Assembly: GCA_027482245.1 (NCBI GenBank)
Contig: JAIXWG010000062.1
Location: forward strand, 89,243-153,242
Source of the DNA: Acetobacteraceae bacterium
GTDB lineage: Bacteria; Pseudomonadota; Alphaproteobacteria; Acetobacterales; Acetobacteraceae
Length of the DNA: 64,000 nt
Direction: 5' to 3'
The notes under the pieces were generated by a model, which saw only the letters and a list, made by a program, of their open reading frames with translations, searched no databases and was not told the DNA's origin. Position 1 is the first letter of the stretch; each line of letters starts with the position of its first letter. Below, one piece after another: positions 50,806 through 57,954 of the stretch. The translations under genes and the position numbers were made by a program.

Positions 50806-51981
50806 TCAGGCACAGGGGGCGGCATCGGCCCAGGGCTGGTCGGCGGGCAGGTCGAGCCGACGGTCGCTGACGACATAAAGCCGTTCGGTGGTGGTGTCCG
50901 CACCGGGGGTGCCGACGCGCTCTCCGCGGCCGTTATGGATGCCAAGCCGCGTGCCCGCATAGCGCCGATGCGGGATCTCCAGCACTCGGAGGAACCCCCG
51001 CGCCGCCAGCATCCGCTCCAGCTCCGCCCTCTGGAGGAAACCCTCCGCCCCGAAGGAGACGACGAGGGTGCGGGCGCGCAGCGCGCCGACCAGGCGGGCG
51101 AAGGCGGGGCCGATCTCCCGCCGGTTGTTGAAGGCGCTGCGGCGGGTGCGGCAATCCACGCGCTTGGCGGCGCGGCCATACACCGCGGGCCGGTCCCAGC
51201 GCACCAGCGTCTCCCACAGATGGTAGTTGGAGAGATAGGCGTGCTGGTCATAGGGCGGGTCGAGATAGGCGACGTCGCAGTCGATCTCGGCCGCCAGCTC
51301 CACCGCATCCCGCTGCAGCGCCAGGCAGGGGCCGGCGGCGGGGCGGGGCAGCAGTTCCGGCAGCCGCAGGTCGAGCGGCTTCAGCGCCCGCGGCGCCCAT
51401 TCCCGCATGAAGGCCATCTGGTGGCCGGCTGTGCTGTCCACGCGGTCGGCGGCCTGCAGCAGCGCGGTCAGCAGCACGGCGCGCAGCTCGGGCTCCGGGT
51501 CCAGGCGTTCGATCGCGTCCCGCACCGCTTCCAGCCGCGCGGCATTGGCGGGGTGGAGGTAGCGGGCACCCTCCGCGTAGGTCGCGGTGAACCAGCCGGG
51601 CGCGGGGGGCAGGTGGGCCAGCTTGGCCAGGATGGTGCGGGCCTGGATGGACCAGCGTTCGGCATCGGCCTGGACGGTGCCCATGGCGAGCACATGGGCG
51701 AAGGCCAGGTGGTCATTCGCCACCACGCGCCAGCCCGCCGCCTTCAGCGCATGGGCGACGCGGGCGGAGCCGGAGAAGAGGTCCGCGACCACCGCGCCCT
51801 CCCCGGCCGCGGCGCCGACGGTGCGCAGCACCTGGCCGAGCAGGGCGCGCTTGGAGCCCAGATACTTGATCAGGTGCGGGTGGCCCGCAGGGGGAGCGCT
51901 GCTCCCCCTGCACCCCCTCGCCAGGGTCCAGCCGGACCCTGGACCGGGGGCAATTGACGATGGTCCAGGGGGTTCTGCCAC
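50806..51981 (-). CDS. D12-class DNA adenine methylase with repeat-derived N terminus
   Basis: The 391-residue open frame is an N6-adenine DNA methyltransferase. It has IKYLGSKRALLGQV (around residue 38), SAM motif I VVADLFSGSARVAHALKAAG, and catalytic DPPYDQHAYLSNYHLWETLV. No restriction partner is visible, so it is solitary. The family N terminus starts at IKYLGSKR, yet no ATG, GTG or TTG lies between it and ATG 51981. The first 33 or so residues (MAEPPGPSSIAPGPGSGWTL) are encoded by a palindromic repeat. Either the repeat supplied the start or a CTG (codon before IKYL) is used. It may mark DNA for regulation or repair. Confidence 0.8.
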   Translation of the reverse strand: MAEPPGPSSIAPGPGSGWTLARGCRGSSAPPAGHPHLIKYLGSKRALLGQVLRTVGAAAGEGAVVADLFSGSARVAHALKAAGWRVVANDHLAFAHVLAMGTVQADAERWSIQARTILAKLAHLPPAPGWFTATYAEGARYLHPANAARLEAVRDAIERLDPEPELRAVLLTALLQAADRVDSTAGHQMAFMREWAPRALKPLDLRLPELLPRPAAGPCLALQRDAVELAAEIDCDVAYLDPPYDQHAYLSNYHLWETLVRWDRPAVYGRAAKRVDCRTRRSAFNNRREIGPAFARLVGALRARTLVVSFGAEGFLQRAELERMLAARGFLRVLEIPHRRYAGTRLGIHNGRGERVGTPGADTTTERLYVVSDRRLDLPADQPWADAAPCA

Positions 51982-52035
51982 CCAAAGCTCCGCCCTTGGG
52001 CGGATGGGGTCTGGGGAAGGCAGCGCCTTCCCCAG
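51890..52035. repeat. Dispersed palindromic element, composite copy 3
   Basis: This unit joins two others. 51890-51942 repeats the 26182 element (GGGGGAGC/GCTCCCCC stem, then CCAGGGTCC/GGACCCTGG). 51953-52035 repeats the 8624 element (ATTGACGATGGTCCAGGG and an 11-bp stem CTGGGGAAGGC/GCCTTCCCCAG). It overlaps the 5' end of the methylase frame. Confidence 0.75.
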
Positions 52036-52056
52036 GACACCCGCATCATCAGCCCC

Positions 52057-53448
52057 TCAGATGTGCAGCGCGCGCCCATCCACGGCGAGGGCGGCTTCCT
52101 TCACCGCCTCGTTCAGCGTGGGATGGGCGTGGCAGGTGCGGGCGACGTCCTCGGCGCTGGCGCCGAATTCCATCGCCACCGCGATCTCCGCGATCAGCGT
52201 GCCGGCATCGGGGCCGAGGATATGCGCGCCAAGCACGCGGTCCGTCTCCTTGTCCGCCAGGATCTTCACGAAGCCGTCCATGGAGGCCATGGCGCGGGCG
52301 CGGCCATTCGCGGTGAAGGGGAATTTGCCGACCTTGTAGGCCACGCCGGCGGCCTTCAGCTCCTCCTCCGTCTTGCCGATGTTGGCGACTTCCGGCCAAG
52401 TGTAGACCACGCCGGGGATCGCATCGTAGTTGATGTGCGGCTTCTGGCCGGCCAGCTGTTCGGCGAGCGCCACGCCCTCATCCTCCGCCTTGTGGGCCAG
52501 CATGGGGCCGACGATGACGTCGCCGATCGCCCAGATGCCGGGGACGTTGGTGGCGAAATGGCCGTCCGTCTTCACGCGGCCACGCTCATCCAGCGCCACG
52601 CCGGCCTCGGCCAGGCCCAGGCCCTCCACATGCGGGCGGCGGCCGATGGCCAGCAGCACCACATCGGCGTCCAGCGTCTCCGCCGCGCCGCCGCCGACGG
52701 GCTCCGTCGTCAGGCTCACGCCGGAATCGGTGACGGTCGCGCCGGTCACCTTGGTCTTCAGCTTGAACTTGATGCCCTGCTTCGCGAGCGTCCGCTCGAA
52801 GGCCTTGCCGATCTCCCCGTCCATGCCGGGGACGATGCGGTCCAGGAACTCCACCACCGTCACCTGCGCGCCGAGCCGGCGCCACACGCTGCCGAGCTCC
52901 AGCCCGATGACGCCGCCGCCGATGACAACCAGGTGGCCCGGCACCTTCTCCAGCTCCAGCGCGCCGGTGGAGGTGACGATGCGCTTCTCATCCACCGTCA
53001 CGCCGGGCAGCGGCGTGCTTTCGGAGCCCGTGGCGATGACGATGTGCTTCGTGGCGTAGGTGGTGCCGTCCACATCGACCTGGCCGGCGGCCACCACGCG
53101 GCCGGATCCCTTCAGCCAGGTGACCTTGTTCTTCTTGAACAGGAACTCCACGCCCTTGACGTTGGCGCCGACGACCTCGCCCTTCCGCGCCTGCATCTTC
53201 GCCAGGTCGAGCGAAACCTGGCCGACATTCACGCCATGCTCGGCCAGCTTGTGGGTCGCTTCCTCGAAATGCTCGGAGGATTGCAGCAGGGCCTTGGAGG
53301 GGATGCAGCCGACATTCAGGCAGGTGCCGCCGAGCGTCGCCCGCTTCTCGACGCAGGCGACCTTCATGCCGAGCTGCGCCGCGCGGATCGCGCAGACATA
53401 GCCGCCGGGGCCGGCGCCGATCACGATGACGTCGAAACTGTCTGCCAT
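52057..53448 (-). CDS. lpdA: Dihydrolipoyl dehydrogenase (E3)
   Basis: The 463-aa flavoprotein has an FAD Rossmann motif (VIVIGAGPGGYVCAIRAAQL) and redox-active disulfide C43/C48 (GGTCLNVGCIPSK). The NAD motif is VVIGGGVIGLELGSVWRRLG and the catalytic base motif is HAHPTLNEAVKEAA (H442). It reoxidises dihydrolipoamide of 2-oxoglutarate and pyruvate dehydrogenase complexes. It lies 3.3 kb from sucB, separated by other genes; in relatives lpd is often directly after sucB. A promoter must lie in 53449-53566, shared with the divergent AraC gene. Confidence 0.95.
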   Translation of the reverse strand: MADSFDVIVIGAGPGGYVCAIRAAQLGMKVACVEKRATLGGTCLNVGCIPSKALLQSSEHFEEATHKLAEHGVNVGQVSLDLAKMQARKGEVVGANVKGVEFLFKKNKVTWLKGSGRVVAAGQVDVDGTTYATKHIVIATGSESTPLPGVTVDEKRIVTSTGALELEKVPGHLVVIGGGVIGLELGSVWRRLGAQVTVVEFLDRIVPGMDGEIGKAFERTLAKQGIKFKLKTKVTGATVTDSGVSLTTEPVGGGAAETLDADVVLLAIGRRPHVEGLGLAEAGVALDERGRVKTDGHFATNVPGIWAIGDVIVGPMLAHKAEDEGVALAEQLAGQKPHINYDAIPGVVYTWPEVANIGKTEEELKAAGVAYKVGKFPFTANGRARAMASMDGFVKILADKETDRVLGAHILGPDAGTLIAEIAVAMEFGASAEDVARTCHAHPTLNEAVKEAALAVDGRALHI

Positions 53449-53566
53449 GGTTGGGTTGTCCTGATGCCTTGCCTTCTCGGGGCGGACCATACGCGCCGGG
53501 CGCCAGGGTTCAAGGCCGCACGATCTTCGCAAGCGCGATCAAGCGGGGCTGGGGCATGATCCGCGC

Positions 53567-54430
53567 ATGCCGAAAGCCCGCACCCGGATCGACTATGGAC
53601 GCCGCATCGCCCGCGCCATGGCGCTGATCGCCGCCGACCTGGCCCGGCCCCCGAGCCTGGAGGCGATGGCGGAGGCCGCCGCCTTCAGCCCCTTCCACTT
53701 CCACCGCCTCTACCGGGAGCTGACCGGGGAGACCCCGGCCGAGACCCTGGCGCGCGAACGCCTGTCCCGCGCCGCGGCAATGCTGGTGCGCGATGCCCTG
53801 CCCGTGGCGATGGTCGCGAAGCGATGCGGCTATGGCAGCGCGGCGGCCTTCACCCGTGCCTTCCGCACCGCCTATGGCGTGCCGCCCGCCGCCTATCGCG
53901 ACAGGGGCGGGATCGGCGCGCCCCTGCCCCGGCCACGCCCCGAGGAGCCCTCCATGTTCGAGGTGACAATCCGCGACGAACCCGCGCTGCGCCTGGCCTG
54001 CCTGCCGCATCGCGGGAAGTACGAGGCGATCGGCACGGTCTATGACCGGCTGCTCGCCTGGGCCGGCCCGAGGGGGCTAGTGACGCCGGAGGCGCGCTGC
54101 ATTGCCCTCTATCACGACGACCCGCATTCGGTGCCGGAGAAGGACCTCCGCTCCGACGCCGGGATCACGGTGGCGGCGGGGGTGGAGGGCAGCGAGGGCG
54201 TCCGGATCGTCGAGCTGCCGCCGACCCGCGCCGCCGTGCTGGTCTTCAAGGGCCCCTATGCGGAGCTGGAGGCCGCCTACACCTGGCTCTACCGGGAATG
54301 GCTGCCCGGCAGCGGGGAGGAACCGGGCGACCAGCCGGCGCGGGAGGATTACCTGAATGACCCGCGCAGCCTGCCGCCTTCCGAATGGCTGACGGCGGTG
54401 ATGATCCCGCTGGCGCCTCAGACCGCGTAG
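53567..54430 (+). CDS. AraC-type regulator with GyrI-like ligand domain
   Basis: The 287-aa protein has an N-terminal AraC HTH pair (SLEAMAEAAAFSPFHFHRLY, VAMVAKRCGYGSAAAFTRAF) in residues about 10-110. A GyrI-like/SOUL-like small-molecule binding domain follows (FEVTIRDEPALRLACLPHRG, WLYREWLPGSGEEPG). This layout matches AraC family members sensing drugs or small cations (Rob/GyrI-like). It is divergent from lpd and convergent with the DUF3237 gene, overlapping its end by 13 bases. Target genes are not evident. Confidence 0.88.
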   Translation: MPKARTRIDYGRRIARAMALIAADLARPPSLEAMAEAAAFSPFHFHRLYRELTGETPAETLARERLSRAAAMLVRDALPVAMVAKRCGYGSAAAFTRAFRTAYGVPPAAYRDRGGIGAPLPRPRPEEPSMFEVTIRDEPALRLACLPHRGKYEAIGTVYDRLLAWAGPRGLVTPEARCIALYHDDPHSVPEKDLRSDAGITVAAGVEGSEGVRIVELPPTRAAVLVFKGPYAELEAAYTWLYREWLPGSGEEPGDQPAREDYLNDPRSLPPSEWLTAVMIPLAPQTA

Positions 54431-54882
54431 ATGCGGATCAGCACGGAATCGGGGCGGCGCTCTCCGTAGCCGACGAAGAGGCTGCGGGTCAGCCAGCGAT
54501 GCGGCTCGGCCACGGCCTCGAACACCGGGGTCGTGCGGAAATAGACGCGCTCGGGCGGCACGGGTTCGCCCCGCAGCAGCCGGGCCATGTCCTCGGGGGC
54601 GGCGTGGCGCAGGCCGCGATTCGTCACCTGCACCAGCGCGCCGTCATCCAGCCGCAGCGTGTAGCGGGCCTCGATCTCCGCCACGCCGTCCGGGCGGATC
54701 AGCTGGAAGTCGGCGCCGCCGGGCAGGACCTCGCCGCGCATGCCCGGACCCTCGATCGTGCCGCCGAGGATGGCGATGACGCGGCGTTCGCCATTGGGGC
54801 CGCGGCCGAGGCTGACGGGGGCGCCAACGCCGGCGCGGACCTCCGCCACGAAGCGCATCGTGGGATGGGCGCCGTTTTCCAT
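54418..54882 (-). CDS. DUF3237 family protein
   Basis: The 154-aa cytoplasmic protein has a beta-barrel-like pattern typical of DUF3237: FVAEVRAGVGAPVSLGRGPN, VIAILGGTIEGPGMRGEVLP and ADFQLIRPDGVAEIEARYTL. ATG 54882 with AGGGAGG is chosen over an upstream TTG. It is divergent from the Bug receptor gene with an inverted repeat between. DUF3237 genes often lie beside Bug receptor genes in proteobacteria, suggesting a shared catabolic role. Function is unknown. Confidence 0.83.
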   Translation of the reverse strand: MENGAHPTMRFVAEVRAGVGAPVSLGRGPNGERRVIAILGGTIEGPGMRGEVLPGGADFQLIRPDGVAEIEARYTLRLDDGALVQVTNRGLRHAAPEDMARLLRGEPVPPERVYFRTTPVFEAVAEPHRWLTRSLFVGYGERRPDSVLIRIYAV

Positions 54883-54908
54883 CTTCAAATCCTCCCTGGG
54901 GTCAGAGC

Positions 54909-54923
54909 ATTATGCCGCATAAT
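54909..54923. promoter_or_regulatory. Inverted-repeat operator candidate
   Basis: A perfect palindrome ATTATG-CCG-CATAAT lies midway between divergent DUF3237 and Bug genes, in an A/T-rich patch unusual for this DNA. It probably binds a dimeric regulator for both genes. The nearby AraC/GyrI-type protein is a candidate, not proven. Confidence 0.5.
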
Positions 54924-54942
54924 AATCCAGGGAGTGACGACC

Positions 54943-55908
54943 ATGAATGCCTCGCGCCGCGCCGTGCTGGCCGCTGCCGGCCTGCTGTTCCCCATGACCT
55001 CCAGGGCCGCGCTGCCGGATCGCCCGATCCGCTTCGTGCTGGGCTTCCCCGCGGGCAGCGGGCCGGACCTGGTCGGGCGGATGCTGGCGGATGGGCTGAA
55101 GGATGCCTGGCCCGCGGGCGTGGTGGTGGACAACAAGCCGGGGGCGGCCGGCGCCATCGCCGCGCAGGAAGTGGCCCGCGCCGCGCCGGATGGCACGACG
55201 CTGCTGTTCGGGGAGGTCGGGCAGCTGGCCATGGCGCCCAGCACCTATGCCCGCCTGCCCTATGACCCCGCGCGGGACTTCGCCGCGGTGGCGGAGGTGG
55301 CGGCGATCGACTTCGCCTTCGTCGTGCCGGCCAGCCTGCCGGTGAACGACCTGGCCGGCTACATCGCCTGGGGCCGCGCGCGGCCGCAGGTCTTCATGGG
55401 CACCTTCGGCGCCGGCACCCCCGGCCATTTCGGCGTCGCCATGCTGGCGAACGAGGCCGGGCTGCGGCATGAGGCGGTGCATTTCCGGGCGACCGGCGAC
55501 GCCATGACGGCGATCCTGGGCGGCGACGTGCAGGGCATGTTCGGCAGCCTGGCGCTGGTGGCGCCCCATGTGCAGGCCGGGCGCCTGAAGGCGCTGGCGG
55601 TCAGCGGGCCGGAACGCGCGGCGCTGCTGCCCGCCGTGCCGACGCTGGGGGAATCGGGCTATCCGGGCCTGTCCTTCCATTCCTGGTTCGGCCTGGTGGC
55701 GCCGGCGGCGACGCCGGCCGCGACGCTCGCCTCCCTCGAATCCGGCGTGCTGGCGGCCATCGCCGCGGCGCCGCTGCGAGCGCGGATGGCGGAGGCCGGC
55801 TTCCGCCCTGCCGGCCGCGGCCGCGACGCCTTCACGACCCTGATGCGGGAGGAGACGCGGCGATGGGCGGAGGTGGTGCGCGCGACGGGCTTCCGCGCGA
55901 TCGAGTAG
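54943..55908 (+). CDS. Bug/TctC-family solute receptor
   Basis: The 321-aa exported receptor has a signal peptide (MNASRRAVLAAAGLLFPMTS). Bug motifs are RPIRFVLGFPAGSGPDLVGR, VVVDNKPGAAGAIAAQEVAR and a helix-strand C-terminal lobe. It lacks TctAB neighbours. GGGAGTGACGACC precedes ATG 54943. It is divergent from DUF3237 with a palindrome between, so the two are probably co-regulated. It would bind an unknown carboxylate. Confidence 0.9.
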   Translation: MNASRRAVLAAAGLLFPMTSRAALPDRPIRFVLGFPAGSGPDLVGRMLADGLKDAWPAGVVVDNKPGAAGAIAAQEVARAAPDGTTLLFGEVGQLAMAPSTYARLPYDPARDFAAVAEVAAIDFAFVVPASLPVNDLAGYIAWGRARPQVFMGTFGAGTPGHFGVAMLANEAGLRHEAVHFRATGDAMTAILGGDVQGMFGSLALVAPHVQAGRLKALAVSGPERAALLPAVPTLGESGYPGLSFHSWFGLVAPAATPAATLASLESGVLAAIAAAPLRARMAEAGFRPAGRGRDAFTTLMREETRRWAEVVRATGFRAIE

Positions 55909-56226
55909 CTACCGCAGCAGCGCCCCCGCCAGCAGGCCGATGCCGAAGACGCCGGCGGCGGGGGAGATCATCGGCCAGAGGCGCGGCGGCGTGAAGGCGC
56001 CGGCGAAGGCGAAGACCGCGCCGGCGAGGTAGGCGCCCGCCCCCTGCCCCACGCTGATCCGCGCCATCACCACCAGCGGCCCGATCCCCGCCACGACGCC
56101 GCAGATCGTGGCCAGGATGCGCCAGGCGCGGTCGGAGCGTGGGTCCATCCGCAGCAACCGCGCCTCCCGCGCGCGGTATTCGAGCGCGGCGGCAAGGGCG
56201 AGGAAACCGAAGGCTAGAATCAGCAT
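55909..56226 (-). CDS. Small membrane protein of unknown function
   Basis: The 105-aa protein has three to four hydrophobic helices (LILAFGFLALAAALEYRARE, TICGVVAGIGPLVVMARISV, AAGVFGIGLLAGALLR). There is no recognised domain. Its stop abuts the Bug gene stop without intergenic space. It lies downstream of the 126-aa membrane gene on the same strand, so both may be the tail of the sucB transcript or an independent unit. No function is inferred. Confidence 0.55.
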   Translation of the reverse strand: MLILAFGFLALAAALEYRAREARLLRMDPRSDRAWRILATICGVVAGIGPLVVMARISVGQGAGAYLAGAVFAFAGAFTPPRLWPMISPAAGVFGIGLLAGALLR

Positions 56227-56297
56227 GCGGAGGCACTCGGGCGTGACGGGCGCATGATGGCAGAGCGCCCGGCGCGCGATAGCAACGCCCGGTTGTT

Positions 56298-56678
56298 TCA
56301 GCGCGTGGGATTCCGCACGCGCATCGCGGCGCGGATCATCACGAAGGCCCAGACGGGTGCGACAAGCAGCAGCAGCGCCACGGCGGGTCCGGCCCCCGCG
56401 CCATCCAGCAGGTCCGCGACCGCGAAGGGCCAGGCGGGCAGGAAGGGCAGCGCCGCCGCCGCCGCCAGGCCGAAGGGCCAGCGCCGCGCGAGCACCCAGC
56501 CCAGCAGCGGCAGCGCCACCACCACCGCGGGCAGCGGCAAAAGCAGAACGAAGGGGCTGGCGATGATGGTGGAGAGGTCGCCGGGATCGAGGGCGCGCAG
56601 GAAGGGAATGGCGAGCCAGGCCGGGCTCAGCACCACGCCCAGCAGGGCAGGCACGAAAAAGGGCCGGCGGTTCCGCAT
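56298..56678 (-). CDS. Membrane protein of unknown function, start within a terminator
   Basis: The 126-aa protein has three to four helices (VPALLGVVLSPAWLAIPFLR, FVLLLPLPAVVVALPLLGWV, AVALLLLVAPVWAFVMIRAA). The first nine codons (MRNRRPFFV) are read from the sucB terminator; the U-tract encodes FF. A GTG at 56654 would start the protein after the terminator (MPALLGVV). No family is recognised. It is a minus-strand gene, 71 bases from the next small membrane gene. Confidence 0.5.
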   Translation of the reverse strand: MRNRRPFFVPALLGVVLSPAWLAIPFLRALDPGDLSTIIASPFVLLLPLPAVVVALPLLGWVLARRWPFGLAAAAALPFLPAWPFAVADLLDGAGAGPAVALLLLVAPVWAFVMIRAAMRVRNPTR

Positions 56679-56694
56679 GCGGTGCCGCCGGCCC
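56656..56694 (-). terminator. Rho-independent terminator after sucB
   Basis: On the minus strand GGGCCGGCGG pairs with CCGCCGGCCC (56685-56694 and 56661-56670), with an inner CCGCATGCGG palindrome, and is followed by TTTTT. It closes the sucA-sucB transcript 17 bases after the sucB stop. Confidence 0.9.
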
Positions 56695-56711
56695 TGTTCA
56701 GGCGATCCGGA

Positions 56712-57926
56712 TCAGAGGTCCAGCATCAGGCGGCGCGGATCCTCGATGCTTTCCTTCACGCGCACCAGGAAGCTGACGGCTTCCTTGCCGTCCACGATCC
56801 GGTGGTCGTAGCTCAGCGCGATGTACATCATCGGGCGGATCTCGATCTTGCCGCCGACGACCATCGGGCGGTCCTGGATCTTGTGCATGCCGAGGATGCC
56901 GGACTGCGGCGGGTTCAGGATCGGCGTGGACATCAGCGACCCGTAGATGCCGCCATTCGTGATGGTGAAGCTGCCGCCGGTCAGTTCGTCGAGCTTCAGG
57001 GCACCATCACGCGCCTTCTTGCCGTAGGCGCCGATCGTCTTCTCGATCTGCGCGAAGGACATCTGTTCCGCGTCCCGCACCACGGGGACGACGAGGCCGG
57101 AGGGGCCACCGACCGCGATGCCCATGTGGACGAAGTGCTTATAGACGATCTCGTCGCCGTCGATCTCGGCGTTCACCGCCGGGAATTCCTTCAGCGCCGC
57201 AACACAGGCCTTCACGAAGAAGGACATGAAGCCGAGCTTCACGCCGTGCTTCTTCTCGAAGGCGTCCTTGTATTCCGCGCGCAGTGCCATCGCGGCGCCC
57301 ATGTCCACCTCGTTGAAGGTGGTGAGCATCGCGGCGGTGTTCTGCGCTTCCTTCAGGCGGCGCGCGATGGTCAGGCGAAGGCGCGTCATCTTCACGCGCT
57401 CCTCCCCCGCATCAGGGGCGCGCGGCGCCTTCGGGGCGGCGGCGGCCGGAGCCGGCGCGGCGGCGGGCTTCGACAGGAAGGCGAGGACATCGCCCTTCGT
57501 CACGCGGCCATCCTTGCCGGTCGCGTCCGTGATGGCGCCCGCGGCGACGTTGTTTTCCGCCATCAGCTTGGAAGCGGCGGGGCCGGGCGGCAGGGTGGAG
57601 GCAGCAACCGGGGCAGGCGCCGCGACGGGCGCGGGCGCCGGGGCGGCAACCGGGGCAGGCGCGGCGGCGGGCTTCGGCGCGGCGGCGGCACCGCCGGCCG
57701 CGATCGTGCCGAGCACGGCGCCCGGGCCGACTTCGGCGCCTTCCTCGGCGGCGATGCTTTCCAGCACGCCGGCGGCGGATGCATTGACCTCGACCGTGAC
57801 CTTGTCGGTCTCCAACTCCACCAACGGCTCATCGGCCGCGACGGCTTCCCCCACCTTCTTCATCCAGCGCGCGATGGTTGCGCTGGAAACGCTCTCCCCG
57901 AGCGGGGGCACCACGATATCGGTCAT
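56712..57926 (-). CDS. sucB: 2-Oxoglutarate dehydrogenase E2, dihydrolipoyl succinyltransferase
   Basis: The 404-aa protein has an N-terminal lipoyl domain with modified K42 (ELETDKVTVEV), a long Ala/Pro-rich linker and the peripheral-subunit-binding domain (GPAASKLMAENNVAAGAITD). The catalytic domain ends in YDHRIVDGKEAVSFLVR with the HxxxDG motif. It transfers succinyl groups to CoA in the 2-oxoglutarate dehydrogenase complex. Its start is 28 bases from the sucA stop. A clear terminator follows. Length and end match the family. Confidence 0.97.
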   Translation of the reverse strand: MTDIVVPPLGESVSSATIARWMKKVGEAVAADEPLVELETDKVTVEVNASAAGVLESIAAEEGAEVGPGAVLGTIAAGGAAAAPKPAAAPAPVAAPAPAPVAAPAPVAASTLPPGPAASKLMAENNVAAGAITDATGKDGRVTKGDVLAFLSKPAAAPAPAAAAPKAPRAPDAGEERVKMTRLRLTIARRLKEAQNTAAMLTTFNEVDMGAAMALRAEYKDAFEKKHGVKLGFMSFFVKACVAALKEFPAVNAEIDGDEIVYKHFVHMGIAVGGPSGLVVPVVRDAEQMSFAQIEKTIGAYGKKARDGALKLDELTGGSFTITNGGIYGSLMSTPILNPPQSGILGMHKIQDRPMVVGGKIEIRPMMYIALSYDHRIVDGKEAVSFLVRVKESIEDPRRLMLDL

Positions 57927-57954
57927 CTGTCCTGCCTTCTGCCTGGTGCCGCGC

